Positions 22,901-36,245 of a stretch of DNA of 64,000 bases are shown in pieces. The stretch is from Artemia franciscana (lineage: Eukaryota; Arthropoda; Branchiopoda; Anostraca; Artemiidae). The DNA lies in assembly GCF_032884065.1 (NCBI RefSeq), contig NC_088868.1:38928867-38992866 (forward strand), written 5' to 3'. The position numbers and the translations under genes are program-made. The notes below the pieces were generated by a model. It had not been told where the DNA came from. It did no database searches and saw nothing but the letters and a program-made list of their open reading frames with translations. Position 1 is the first letter of the stretch. Each line of letters begins with the position of its first letter.

Positions 22901-25548
22901 TGGCTATTAACAATAAAGCCTTAAAATAAAGAAGCTATCCACGTCTAGAGCCACGGCTTCTAAATATCCCTTTGACATAACCTTGTATTTTATGTCTCTT
23001 ATTGCTAAAATATAGGAGTGGAGATGCTCAAAAGGACGAGTCGCATGACGTATCCAGGGCCGAATTCAGGGGAAATAACTAATTGGAAAATATGTAAAAC
23101 TTTTTTTTCAAGTAACAAATAATAAAGGAATGTTTTTTTTAATTCATTCCGTTTCAAATAATAATTATTGTTGAATCTAGTTCAACCCTCTTGATTGAAT
23201 CTAGTTTAGTCTTTTGGATTTTATAGGACTATAACTGGGTAATTTACAGCCCTTTTCGGGGGCCTGTGGAGCGTCGGGTTGTCGCCGAGGGTGTGTTTCT
23301 TGGGCCTTTTGACTATGACTGGGGAAAATGCAATCTCATAATCCTGATCGACCGACTTTAGGAGAAGGAGACCTTAGGGAGGGGGCGTAGCTATCTTCCA
23401 ATCTTTTTGGTTGCTTGGAAGGCGCGGGCAATTTTAGTTTCCGTTCGAATGTGCCATTACACATCTCTTTTTGGTGTTCTGGTAACTCGCTAGCTCTGGT
23501 TAAAGAAAAGGAAAAAAGACAGATTAGTGTTGCCCATGCAAAAAAAAAAAAAAAAAAAAATGATTTTCTTTGTTGTTCAAGGTGGGGTCTAATTATCCTG
23601 TATATATTTTTGACCATACCGATTCCGATGGTACAACTTTGATTTTGATCTGATGCCTTTTTCGAGGGCTTTCAGGCTATTTATTGTACTATCGGTAATT
23701 GTAAGGTTTCGCTCCAATTCTAAAATAATAACTAAAACAGCAAATTACTCACTTGTTGATATAAGAAGCAATGTCTCACAATAAACTGAAATCAGTGACA
23801 GAGGGAAAAATTGGAAAAACTAAACTATTGCTCTCGCACCCTTTAGAGAAATAAAAACAGTGCGATCATCTCTTATCTCAACCGTTAGTCAGAGCCAGAC
23901 TGTATGTATGTATTTATGTATATATGTATATCCATTTTTGATTTATGAGTCTACTACTCAGTATCGGCCTCTCCCAGGTCACTCATTGTGTCCCAAGGTG
24001 GCAATAGGGGAACGCCGTAAAGATATGTAGGGTACCTCCATTTGGGGCACGGACCAAGAGGAGACCTGGTCCCTATGGGTAAATAATAGAAACCGAGGCC
24101 GTAAATACTGGTGGAGGAGGAAGAAGGAAATTTACTCCATTGTGGGAGGATCATCTATAGGAGAACAACTACGACAGGGCGTAAAATCCAGATCTATGGA
24201 CGATGGCCCCTGCAAAGGGCTGTTTCGACCATTTTGGGTACCTGCAAGGTCCTCATTTGCAAGGTCACTCTATTCCCCCTTGAGGAGTGGTACCCTTCAA
24301 GGAATTATAGCCAAGTAAACAGACAGAGCGATCGCACAGGACTCTAATTAAAGGATAGTTCTTCTGGGCTGGATCTGTTTTCGTGCTGAAAAACCTCTTT
24401 CTAGCTAATTTGTCTGCTATGTGTTGCCTCCCCATAGTAGCATAATATTTGTAAGCATGAATACACAATGAATCGGAGGTAATAGGCTTAAGAGTGCCAG
24501 TTGTAATTGTCATGTGCTTTAAATCATTGAGACTCTTTTGGCCTCAGGAAAAGCACTGGTCCCAAATACCAATACAGGACGTTAACCAGCACATTTTCTC
24601 AAGTCCACACCGAAGTGCTTAAGCCGGCTTAGGACCGGGCAGTAAGAAGTCCGTTAGACCTCCGGAATGAATGGAGACTTTGTGCAATCTAGGATTTTGA
24701 CTCTTACCTATAGAAGAGCATCACCAAGTGCTGAGAACCACGTTGTGACCAAGCCCTTCAGAGAAACAGAAGGTAATCCTGGAAAAACATGAAGGCTAAT
24801 TAAATCTGTGATTAAACCAGATCAGTCTTGTGGGTAGAATTTCTCCTGGTAGCGGGAATATCGAATAAGCTTCTGAACATTACTCTACCTTTGGATCTAA
24901 AATTCGATCGAGTGTCTCTCCCGAGGAAGATAAGGGTGCATTTACTTTTTTTGAAGAATATGATGTGTCAGTTTATTTGTGGCCAGATTCACCTGACTTT
25001 TTCAGGCCAAGTTCAGGGAAAAGAACCAATATGAAGAACATACAAAATGGATTTTTTTACTTAACAAATAATAAAGCAGTCGGTTCGTCTAGTTTATTCT
25101 CTCTCATTTTATAATTTATTTTCTTTAATGTTTAAATTTTTTCCAGGGACAGAAAATACTTCAATTTAAAGAAAATACTTTTTTCATTTTATAAATAATA
25201 AAGTAGCCTAGACTAATATGTTACTTGTACTTGCCATTGCTGCAGGATCAGACTTAAACGCCTCGCCCGTATGGTTGACTCCCATTTGTTGCGATTTCGT
25301 GCCACCTATTCAGCAAAGTGGAGCTAGCAGCAATCCACTTCTGAAATCCACCAATCATATTGAGGCATTTCTGATCAATACTACCAGATGGCTTATTTGA
25401 TAGTGTGTATACAAATCTTTAAATTAGCCAACCAACATTATAAGCTTTGGAGCCCAGATGGACATAAGGAAACTTGTTAAGAAAACAATTCTTACTCCAT
25501 AATATGCAGAATAATCATAGATAGCTCATTTTGCAGGAAGATAACACT
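22901..25548. other. Spacer with unassigned repeat-like DNA
   Basis: There is a run of about 20 A at 23540-23560 and a TGTA-type microsatellite near 23.90-23.93 kb. A relatively GC-balanced stretch at 23.96-24.92 kb (GGGTACCTCCATTTGGGGCA, ACCCTTCAAGGAATTATAGC, TTAAGCCGGCTTAGGACCGG) looks like part of a transposon, but no frame is long enough and I cannot name it. Two short A/T-rich near-repeats with AATAATAAAG lie around 25.06 and 25.19 kb. Confidence 0.4.
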
Positions 25549-26179
25549 TATAGGTAAAATTCTAGTGAATTGACTTCTTGCTATCTCAGAAAGGGTTTAG
25601 GTTATGAGAATGAAACTTTTAGGGATAAAACTACAGGCTAAAGTATGTCCCGGGAAGGTATTTTGAAGCAACTACCTCCACTCCTTCTCCCTCTTGAGGG
25701 CCCTGACCTTTGATGCCCTTTAAAAATATGTGTGTTATAAAAATGAAACCTTGCAAAATAGATCTTCTGCTTAATTGAAGTACAACAAATTGTTTTCAGC
25801 TTCATAACTTTGTTCAATTCCATTTTATAAGGTTTTAAAGATATGCAAATACATTTCCTAAATTTTGAAAAAAAATCATTAATATGGCTCAAAATTCTGC
25901 TCAAATAACAGGAATTGCATTTTCAGAGCTAAAGGCAGAGAAAAAGCAACTAGTAACTGAAAATTAAGGTAAAATGATGTTGTGTCAAAATTTCAATAGG
26001 TATAGACATGTCATGTAGGAAGGCCCTCTAGAGAGAGAAGGAGTAGAGATGGGTACTTTAAAATACCTTCCCAGGACATATTTTAGCCTGCAGACTCATC
26101 CCTGAAAGTTTCATTTTCCTAACCTAAACCCTTTCCAAGATAGCAAGAAGTCAATTAACTAGAATTTTACCCACTTATA
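25549..26179. repeat. 631 bp inverted-repeat (fold-back) structure
   Basis: The left arm (25549-25704) and right arm (26018-26179) are near-complementary over about 155 bp. Shared blocks include GGTAAAATTCTAG, TTGACTTCTTGCTATCT, AAAGGGTTTAGGTTA, AATGAAACTTT(T/C)AGGGAT and GGGAAGGTATTTT. About 310 bases lie between the arms. There is no coding content. It could be a fold-back element, or two opposed copies of one interspersed repeat. No clear target-site duplication was found. Confidence 0.75.
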
Positions 26180-26289
26180 TTCTCTTCTTTCCTTGTTTTT
26201 CCAGGTTTTCTTAGAAATTCATGAATTCCTTAGAATCCAGCCTACATATTTACAGAGTATATAGGCTACCCCCAACCCACCTACTGTGC

Positions 26290-28555
26290 AAATATATACC
26301 AGGAATTGCATCCTGATTCTAAATGTAATATTCATTTGCATCTCAAATGAACTTTACCCCATATTTGCCATATGGTGGATATCTGTTTCTGACAGCTGCC
26401 CACCAAATTCTCAATTGACCCCCCCCCCCCCGCATTTGTACAAATCTGACAGAGGAGTAGCTAGAAGCACTTGCTTGATGATGCAGTCATTGAGTCTTCT
26501 CATGATGTGGCAAAGTCAACCCCCTGGCTATAGGCTAGATTATATAGGAGTAGTGATGCACTTCAGCATTTGAGATTGTGTTGGAGTATCAAATCCTCAG
26601 GATTTTTGATAAACAGCACTGGTCAAATGACTTGCAAATCATGGAGATGAAGTGCTTTCAGTGGCCAGGTCTCAACTGCATAGAATAGAACAGACCCAAT
26701 GCTTTATAGCAAAGCTGAGAAAGTATGGCTTGGGTTTTGTTGATTCTATTCTTTACAGTATAGACAGTATACTTATATTAATAAAGAATCTTTACAGAGG
26801 TCACAGCCTCCACAAGAATCTACTAGCAAGCCAAGATAATGAAGCTTTCATTTTTTTCTAGTTACTGTCTATAAAGCACAAGCTGCTTATCTGACTGGTA
26901 TTCAGGCCAATGACTTTAGTTTTGACTATATTGACCAAGGCTAATTGATTAGTACAATCTACACCTAGCTCTTTTAATGAATAATTTTAACTAATAATAT
27001 TTGGTAATTTCAAATTTTATGACTAAATAAAAATTGAAGTTGAGTATGTCTTTTTTTTAGTTTATTATTTTTTTAAATATTTTAAACAATAGAAGATGAG
27101 AAATGGCATCATTAAACCTATGAGGCATATTTATGGGATTACTTGATTCTAGTCTAGGCCCAAGGAAATAGTAGTCTGAATTAATATTTTTCCAAGATTG
27201 TAGTGAGCCAGGCTAGTCTAGGACCAGCCTTAAGTAGGCTAATCCCACACATTCACTATAACTAACACATAAGGTTAGTTTTGTAAATTTTTTTTCAACC
27301 ACCATTCCTTTATTTTTTGGTCCAGTGTTGCTGACACCAAAGAGGAGAGAGCCTGAGATTGAGGGGTTGCTTAGAATGTTCAGTCCCCAGTTAAGGGAGA
27401 GTGACACCAACATGCTCATGTTAGCTCCATTAAATAAGATTAAACTCCTAGGCAGATTAGAGGCAGACACATGTTGCCTCCCACATCCCTTTACTGTATG
27501 TACAAAATACAAAACCCTCTTGCTCAAGTTCTTCCTCAACCTTTCTAATTCATCCTGATGAGTAATTTATGAGATGTTGCAGAAATGCCATTTTGATAAC
27601 TGTAGCCTAATATAACAAATCAAACATAATAATAAATTCAGGTTCTGGAATTTACAATTTTTAATCTATTGAGAACCTTCCAAAATTACTATCACTATCC
27701 CTTCTATCCAAAAAAAGATTAGGTAAAAAAAACTATCTTTTTTGGGTATTTGCTTGGGCAGCATAAGATTGCTGACTCTAGAAACTGGATTAGAAATGCT
27801 GAAGTGCATGAGCTTTATGCTGCACCTCTGTTTTTCCAAATATGTGATTCAACATGCTCACAAAAACAATATTAATCTAAGAAAAATCTAATTTATCTAA
27901 TATCTCAAAGGTTTATCATAATAATATTGATGTGATTAAAACTGGAAGTGATTTGGTGCTTGTAGGCTGCTTAACCATTTCTAAAGTAAGTTTTTTTTTT
28001 CTTTAAATAAGTCTTTCACTTTTCATCAGCTTGGTTATCAAAATTTCTTGGTCCTTTTTAGTAAATCAAAAGGCAAATTAAAGGAAATATTAAGCAGCCT
28101 AGTCCCTGAAGTTTAAGATATTTTACAGTTTTTTATTTTTCTTGGTTGAATGGGCTGCTTCTGTGCTGTCCTGGCTAAATACTTAATGCTTATCTAAAAA
28201 ATCTAAAATTCAGGAAATTGAAATAAAAATACATTGGTCCTGTTGGTCCAGCTAAAGAAGTAAACTGTTGTAAAAAGTGCTATAAGTAGAAAGTACTATT
28301 TAGTAGCATTATTACAAATATCAATATATTACAAATGTCATTACCTACAAATTTCAATATATCCATATTCAACAATGGAATCTGTACCATTTTTGTGTCT
28401 GTATCTTCAAACTTTTTAAAGGATTTTTGCACTTTGTTTTCTTAGGAATATGTAATACTGTTATAAAGATATAGTTATTTATATTCCAGATATTTCCAAT
28501 TGCCTAGAGCAGTCAAGAGAAGCTGACTGTGCATTTGAGACTCAATTTGTGAAGC
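26290..28555. repeat. 5' flank of zinc-finger gene copy 2 (segmental duplication, copy 2)
   Basis: It aligns in blocks with 190-1736 but contains extra material (26.4-27.5 kb, including a C12-13 run near 26.42 kb). There is no recognisable promoter. Two overlapping open frames on opposite strands near 27.2-27.56 kb show no recognisable domain and are absent from copy 1, so I do not call a gene. Confidence 0.55.
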
Positions 28556-28598
28556 ATGGAAGCACCTCAGCTGTATGGCACCACTGTTGTTAAGCAAG
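28556..28598 (+). CDS. C2H2 zinc-finger gene copy 2, exon 1
   Basis: It has 14 codons plus one base (MEAPQLYGTTVVKQ), the same upstream in-frame TGA two codons before the ATG and the same donor (CAAG|gtaatt) as copy 1. It is two codons shorter. The junction with exon 2 again spells VKQE, so the SUMO-type motif at residues 12-15 is kept while the residues before it have changed. Confidence 0.73.
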
Positions 28599-31500
28599 GT
28601 AATTGGTGTTAGAGTTGATTGGTTCAATTTGCTGCTTCTTTTTGTTATATTTGGTAGAAAATTAGGACATTCATTACAATTTCCTACTTAAATCTGCTAC
28701 TTTTACTTGAAAAACCGAGTAAACAGACTATAAAAGTCATAAACATTTCAACAAAGAAGTTTCCAAACCATCATCTTGTCAACATTTTGTTTGTATTGCC
28801 TTTGCTAAAACTAATAACCCACACATTTAAAAACCACCTTACCCATCAGACTCTTAAATTACCCCCACCCCTTTTGTCTTTCTGCCCTTATATGGTGAGA
28901 AGTATGCAAAAATGAGGCTTCTAGCTAGTTTTCTATGTATAATTTTTGACATTTCAGAGAATGGGGATCATCTAGACCTCCCTCTTGCAATTTCTTTATC
29001 TAGTTTACAGGATAAATAGTGCTGAGCAAAAGAGATGGAACATGAAACATGATTTTTTGACTTGAGGGTTAATTTGCATTGCTTTTACAGGAAGTATACA
29101 TCCTTTGTTTATAAACTGATAGAACTAGGATCTTGTCTCTAACCAAAACATTGTTGCATATTTGAATAGAATGAAAATCTTAAGGTGTTTTCACAGGCAT
29201 TATTCATTGTACTGCTTGAGTATAGAGCAAAGTGGGTTCAATGTATTATTTTTTACATTTTTTTCTTCAAAGTCACTTAATATGGAAGGTGCTGTTGCAG
29301 TTGATGTTTCTGCAACAGCTGTTTCAGTCTCCCTTCCTCAACAGCTTAGGCGGATCCCAAACATGAACTGTCTGAGGTTTATTATTCATTTTTAGAGTAC
29401 CAGAAAGCAAAAAATAAATATAGGCCAATATTGATGTTTACATTACAAGTTTATTTAAAAATTGAAGGCTCCTTCCTATATTCAGCAGCTGAAATACAGG
29501 TCTTCATAAAAGTGTTCTGTATTTTTTTTTTTTTTAAATATGACAAATATTTTACAGAATGTATGAAAAGTTCTTGAGGAATCTTATTGTACTCAGTTCC
29601 CTTGCACTGTCTTGAATAACATTAGAAAAATGGTTATGTTTGTTTTTTTTTAAAGCAGCCTCTTACAGTGACAATTTTTTAATGAACTTTTGAAATTATT
29701 ATACAAATTAAAAACAAACTAATAACCATGGATTGCCTGTTTAATATACATATACTGATATTTATTCTTTAAAGTCTTTATAATTTTCTGTTGTTAAAGT
29801 AAAAAAGGGAAAGCTTTTGAAATGCATTTTGTTTTCAATATAGTCCAAATTATTTTCTGGTCCTCCTATGGCACAAGGGTTATCACCCCTACTTATGTTT
29901 ATATTTGCTCGTTTTGAATTTGTCTTGGTTATTTATTGTAATTTCTGTTTGATGCTGGTAATTTGCGGTATTTTTATGCTTGGGAGATTATTTGACTTTT
30001 TGTCTGCTTCTTTTGGTTTAATGGAGCTCTATTCTTCTTTTAAAAAACTTGCTTTATGATTTTTTTCAAAATTAATTACTGTTCGTTTTTTATTGACATA
30101 CTGTATCCTTTTTCAGGCAAAAAAATATGTTATATCTTTTTGTTTGTTTTTTTTTTTCCATAAAAATCCATAGTTTGGCTATAGAAAAGTAGAGTACCAG
30201 TAGCAGTAGGTATTTTTATGCTTGGGAGATTATTTGACTTTTTGTCTGCTTCTTTTTGGTTTAATGGAGCTCTACTCTTCTTTAAAAAACTTGCTTTATG
30301 ATATTTTTTAAAATTAATTACTGTTCGTTTTTTATTGACATACTGTATCCTTTTTCAGGCAAAAAAATATGTTATATCTTTTTGTTTGTTCTTTTTTTCC
30401 ATAATAATCCATAGTTTGGCTATAGAAAAGTAGAGTACCAGTAGCAGTAGGTATTTTTATGCTTGGGAGATTATTTGACTTTTTGTCTGCTTCTTTTTGG
30501 TTTAATGGAGCTCTATTCTTCTTTAAAAAACTTGCTTTATGATATTTTTTTAAATTAATTACTGTTCGTTTTTTATTGACATACTGTATCCTTTTTCAGG
30601 CAAGAAAATATGTTATATCTTTTTGTTTGTTTTTTTTTCCATAAAAATCCATAGTTTGGCTATAGAAAAGTAGAGTACCAGTAGCAGTAGGTATTTTTAT
30701 GCTTGGGAGATTATTTGACTTTTTGTCTGCTTCTTTTTGGTTTAATGGAGCTCTATTCTTCTTTAAAAAACTTGCTTTATGATATTTTTTAAAATTAATT
30801 ACTGTTCGTTTTTTATTGACATACTGTATCCTTTTTCAGGCAAAAAAATATGTTATATCTTTTTGTTTGTTTTTTTTCCATAAAAATCCATAGTTGGGCT
30901 ATAGAAAAGTAGAGTACCAGTAGTAGCAGTATGAGTAAAAGCAGAAACATTAGGATGCAAATATATTACCCTGGGTTGTTCAATATCCCCCATAATAAGC
31001 CCTGTTAGCTTCAACTTCACACGCCAAACTGTTCCTAAGATGTAGCTGTTGCACCCTTTTGACGACCCATATACAGATGGTTTGTTGTGATTCAGTTCAA
31101 CTTCCTACCAAAACTGCTTGAGAATTTCTCCTTCATACCCTTAGGCGGTGTTGTAATACTAGTCACATTAGTATTATTGGTATTTCTAGTAATACTGTTA
31201 ATAGTAATAGCAGTAGTACCAGTAGCAGCAGTAGTATTAGCATATTGCCTATTGGTCAATTAAACATCCCTCTCATTAATTCTTTGGAAGTTTCAACCTA
31301 TTAAAATTAGCCATTGTTATGACATTGCTGATATGTCCCTTTAATAAACTGTGTGTTCATATTAGATTGTTGAACAAACTAAAACTTTTAGCTTGTTGAA
31401 CAGACTAAAAGGCAACTGCAAATGGTACTACCTTATCTTTTTAGTTGCTACTAGGATCCTCTTAGATTTTTAGTAGCAGCAGCTTAAAACGTTCAGTGAC

Positions 31501-32046
31501 AATGATAATTCCAATTGGGATCTTTCAATTAAACCAATTTTTCACTAACAGCATAGTTCAAAGTAATAGTAGTCTCCGCTCTATTATATCAGTATAATCA
31601 CCTGAGGGGTGAGTCTCCAATCACCTCTTATTTTTCTGGTTGGTCAGCTTTTTTTGAAGAATAGTCTTTAAGCACTCTGCTGCTATGGGTTGCAGGTCCT
31701 CCTTCCTGGGTTGCAGTTTCCTCTTTCCTTGGGTTGCAGTTCCTCCTTCCTGGGTTGCAGTTTCCTCTTTCCTTGGTTGCAGCTATCTCTTCGACCATAA
31801 TGGAGAAACTTTTGAAACAACTTATGACAATTGATGATTATCCTCTGACATTCTTTGGGTTTTTAAATTATCTCTTAATCAGTCAATTAATTTTTTTTTA
31901 TGAGGTCTCTAGATGTCAATAGAACCAATCCAATTTTACTTATCCATAAAGTACCGTAAAAATATTGTGGAATTCAAAACGTTTTATAAGTAACAGATTT
32001 GTATTTTTGTAAGTGTTTTTATTTGACTTTTATTATAATTTTTTAG
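28599..32046 (+). other. Intron 1 of zinc-finger gene copy 2
   Basis: The intron is 3448 bases. It matches copy 1's intron on either side of the repeat-filled section of copy 1 (about 1.93-10.79 kb), which is replaced here by some 280 bases of unrelated sequence. It holds its own tandem array (29967-30930), absent from copy 1. The acceptor is attttttag. Confidence 0.7.
29967..30930 (+). repeat. Tandem array, four units of ~241 bp
   Basis: Four near-identical units start at 29967, 30209, 30450 and 30690, each opening GGTATTTTTATGCTTGGGAG. Landmarks repeated in every unit are TTAATGGAGCTCTA, TTACTGTTCGTTTTTTATTG, CATACTGTATCCTTTTTCAG and GAGTACCAGTAG. Differences are mostly in T-run lengths, so the expansion is recent. 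Each unit carries TATCCTTTTTCAGGC, which resembles a splice acceptor. Confidence 0.93.
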
Positions 32047-32217
32047 AAGATGGAGATTCTCTCTCAAATGATCACAAAGATATTTTTGGAAGTACACATT
32101 CTATATTATTTATGGAGCTTGAAGCCAATCTGTTAGCAGTTTCTCCTGGGATATCTGAAAGTTGTAAACTTGATGCTAACCATATTAATCTGGACGCAAA
32201 TATTGGCCTGGACAAAG
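32047..32217 (+). CDS. C2H2 zinc-finger gene copy 2, exon 2
   Basis: A 171-base exon, phase 1 at both ends, homologous to 13969-14139. It encodes EDGDSLSNDHKDIFGST, the core ILFMELEANLLAVSPGIS and a tail ending NLDANIGLDK. The IKPE motif of copy 1 is replaced here by INLD, so this SUMO-type site is not conserved. The rest of the core is nearly the same. Confidence 0.8.
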
Positions 32218-33082
32218 GTATGCTTCAGTTATCCTGAATTTTTGTTTTGTTTTGTGAGTCTTCAAAATAATTTAGGTGTATCTTCTAAATTGTGGTAGGG
32301 TGTGAGGGATATGTGTCTGTTGGAGCTGAGTGTACTTGCTATAATTGAAAGGCAACATTTTGTTAAAAAATAGTCCTGGGTGACTAATTATTTGAAAATA
32401 AAAATTTATATCCCAATTAAACCCAAAACAAAAAGACAAACTTTATTTCGATTGAAACCTTCTTTTTAGCTTTGGATCTAGCTAGAACTCACAGATTCTT
32501 CAAACTAAGATATGTATGCTCTTGTTTCTTATGTTCGGATTAAGACATATGCAACTAAAATAATATGCTTGTTCTAGGAATTATGCCTTGATAATATGCC
32601 AATATACCAATCGGTAGTCAAATGATTATTTCTAAAATGCTTTAGTTTCATTTGCTTTTAATGCAACACTGTCACAAAAGAAGTGAATAATTTATATGAG
32701 GCTTAATTAGGCTCTTTGGTGCAAGGCTGATTTTAAAAACAAAAAATTATTGCTTTTTTAGAAATGTTGCCTTTTCTAAAACTGAAAGTGCATCATGGGC
32801 ATAATGTGCTCAGTGAATTTGATATTTTAGCATTTGTTTTAATTACCAGTGGCCTATGTTTGGCTTGACACTATTCCGTGAATTTTTTCGATTTTTTTGA
32901 TGTGACTCCTCTTGGTCACATGCAACCGTTGGATTTGAAAGACACAAATGATAATTGCTTATTTTCAAGGTTGCTTGATTTCTTGATTTCAGGGGTATCA
33001 TAATTGTTGTCAACTGCATAATGAAAACTTTAGGGTTGTTGTGTTGTAGGCGGATGAGTTTCTTTGAGACTCGATTCGGTTT

Positions 33083-33186
33083 TTTTTTTTATTCTGGTTT
33101 ATTTTAGTTTATTTATTTTATTTAAATAGTTTATTTAGTTTATTTATTTTAGTTTATCTGGTTTATTTATTTCTAGTTTATTTTAT
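33083..33186. repeat. GTTTATTT-type low-complexity repeat
   Basis: Irregular tandem repetition of GTTTATTT/AGTTTATTTATTTT motifs over about 100 bases. Confidence 0.7.
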
Positions 33187-33378
33187 GTCACTAGCTTTTT
33201 GATCACCAGAAACGCCTTCATAATTAACGAAAAAATAGGTTCACACGTTTATAGTGGTAAAAAGAGGGATGAAGTCAATTCAGAACACCTACTGTCTATT
33301 CTAGAACTAAGGTATTTCAAAACTGTAAAAAAATTGTTTTCAACTTACTTAAAAAGAGCTACATCAGAAATCTGTTAT

Positions 33379-34220
33379 TTGCTTGTAAAATAATTTCTTG
33401 ATTGCTTTGACCACCCTTGACAACTGCTTGGGTATAGTAACAAATTATTTCTAAGCATATGACAGTATAACTAAAAAGATGAAACATTATTCAAAATAAA
33501 TATAAGTACCAGGAGAGCGGCTCTGCCATGGGGTCCTGTTGATCAGCACGTGGCTTGCTGGATTCTCTTTTATTGGATTAAAATTGTACATAGTTCTAAC
33601 AAAAATATGTTTAAACATAATCCAATAATAATTAGGTGGCTTCCATTACAGTTCCCTTCTGGAATGTCGAAGTTACGCATAAACATAACTATTGTTTTTT
33701 CTTTATTTTAAGTAATAGGGTGGCAAATCTGCAGTGTCAATTGAATTGAGTAATTTCGGAATGAATTCGATTCTTTCTTCCTGTTATTTCTTTCAGAATC
33801 ATAATTTTGCTTGTAAAATAATTTCTTGATTGCTTAACTGCTTGGGTATAGTAACAAATTATCTAAGCATATGACAGTATAACTAAAAAGATGAAACATT
33901 ATTCAAAATAAATATAAGTACCAGGAGAGCGGCTCTGCCATGGGGTCCTGTTGATCAGCACGTGGCTTGCTGGATTCTCTTTTATTGGATTAAAATTGTA
34001 CATAATTCTAACAAAAATATGTTTAAACATAATCCAATAATAATTAGGTGGCTTCCATTACAGATCCCTTCTGGAATGTCTAAGTTATGCATAAGCATAA
34101 CTATTGTTTTTTCTTTATTTTAAGTAATAGGGTGGCAAATCTGCAGTGTCAATTGAATTAAGTAATTTCGGAGTGAATTGGATTCTTTCTTCCTGTTATT
34201 TCTTTCAGAATCATAATTTT
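33379..34220 (+). repeat. Tandem duplication, period ~428 bp
   Basis: 33379-33806 and 33807-34220 are near-identical. Both carry TTGCTTGTAAAATAATTTC, ACCAGGAGAGCGGCTCTGCC, TGATCAGCACGTGGCTTGCT, AATAATTAGGTGGCTTCC and AATCTGCAGTGTCAATTGAA. The second copy lacks a short stretch near its start. A third worn relative begins near 35250 (AAAAAGAGCTATATCAGAAA, ACCAGGAAAGAGGGGTTC). Confidence 0.9.
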
Positions 34221-36245
34221 ATAACAATTTAAGTCAGCGATTGACAATTTTAACATTTGTTTCATTCACCTCAGCAGCAGTGTTTTTGCTGATGTACAGT
34301 CACTGCTCATGTAACTGGAATATCCACCTTTTTTATAAATTACAACTGTCAATTAAAAGGATATATCCCTTTTGAACTTTTATTTGTCGGTTCATTATAT
34401 TATATATCTCATTATATCATTATATTTATACAGTAATGATTCGTTGCTCCATCAAATCATCATTTGTAACAATTGTAAATTTTCGCTTTGGATCTTCGTG
34501 TAGGTATATTTTTTGATGGCAATATGGCTGTTCCAAAAGCTTTTGACAAATAGACTGATAGATTTATTTTTACACTGTTAGTTCTCTGCTATGAATATCG
34601 GCATTAAAATAGATATGATGATGTGAGTGATTTTAACGTAACGTGGTTTATTGCTCTACCATGTATAAACTATTATAATAGTGTATGATGTCATTAGAAC
34701 ACTGGTGCAAACATGATGTCATTTAAATGAAGTGTGTTTCCAAAATTGAAAATCTTAGGGTTTTAATCTTCAAAAAAAAGAATACATGGAGCTGTTTTCA
34801 AGAAAAAAACGTATCATTATTCCTTGTTTAAAGAGGGTAGATTATTCTAATTGAAGAAAAAATGTGTTAATTGACAAAAGTTTGGAGTTAATGATAAATC
34901 GGATAAAAGATCAGGTTTTAGCTACAAAATCAAAGTTTTATTTAGAGAGGGAGGGGGTCCCAGGTTTGACCCCCTTTCAAGATCTTCTAATTTGTAAAAA
35001 TGTACACAAAAATATTTTGATGCATTAAAAAGATGTAAAATACTTCTTGACTCTATCCGAAATCCTTAATGTCCCAAATTTTTGCACTTCTTATTCAAAT
35101 GAACCATATCAAGCTGTTTTTGCTTCCCTCCCTCTAAAAAACATAACTGTACACTAGCCTGGTTTAAGATATCTGTTTTTTTAATCCTAATTTCACATTG
35201 TCATTGCATTATGGAGATTCTTTGTACCATCGATAATAGTTCGTTGTTTTGGAAAGATCTACCTAAAAAGAGCTATATCAGAAATCTGTTATTTTCTCAT
35301 AAGATAATTCCTCGATTGCTTTGACCACCCTTGACAAACTGTTTGGGTATAGTAAAGAATTATATAAACATATTATAGTATAACTAAAAAGAAAAAAAAT
35401 TGTCCGAAATAAATATAAGTACCAGGAAAGAGGGGTTCTGTTAGGGGGTTCTGTTAATCAGCTAAGCCTGCTAATCTCTGTTAAGAGGGTACATTATTCT
35501 ATTGGAAAAAATATATATTAATTTACAAAAGCCAGGATTTGATGCAATACTTGGATAAACCAGATAAAAGACTGGGTTTTAGCTACATAATCAATTCTTT
35601 TTTATAATTATATAGCTGTTCCAAAAGCTTTTTGAAAATAGACTGATAGTTTTTTCTTTCACATAGTTAGTTCTCTGCTATCATTGAAATAGATATCAGG
35701 ATGTGAATAATTTTTAACATAACTTGGTTAATGGCTCTAACATGCATAAAAACTTACAACATAACTGGTGACGTCATTTAAATGAAGCGTGTTTCATAAA
35801 TTGAAAAACTCAGGCTGTCAATTAAAAAAAAACATGGAGCTGTTTTCGAGAAAAAAATTTAATATGCACAATTATTGCTCTTTTAAAGAGTGTAGATTAT
35901 TATATTTAAAAAATTGTGTTTATTGATAGAAGTCGGGAGTTCATGTATTACTTGCATGACATAGTACAGCGATGGTTTTTTTTAGACAAACCACGTTTAA
36001 ATAAAACTGTGTACTTCCTCAACCTGAAGAATTTAAAATTAAAAGGTATTCACAATTCACAGTGTAATAAAATTAATGCATCACATTGACTTGCAAATTA
36101 ATTATTGGGGTAAGAGCTAGTAATATTAAATTTATGATAACTGTGTAAGGTTAGGAATGCTAAAATCAAAGTGCACCAAATAAAAGATAGGATAAAAAAC
36201 GTAAGACTTCATTATTCATTTTAAGAGTATTTTATGTTATTTCAG

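Larger units (their letters stand above)
32218..36245 (+). other. Intron 2 of zinc-finger gene copy 2
   Basis: The intron is 4028 bases, about twice that of copy 1, with acceptor tttcag. It holds a TTTATTT-type low-complexity stretch (33083-33186), a 428 bp direct duplication (33379-34220) and a third, more diverged partial copy (about 35250-35490). No other gene is seen. Confidence 0.7.

Noticed and set aside
25218-25400. 60-codon frame as an exon
   Set aside because: No flanking splice signals that fit and no recognisable motif.
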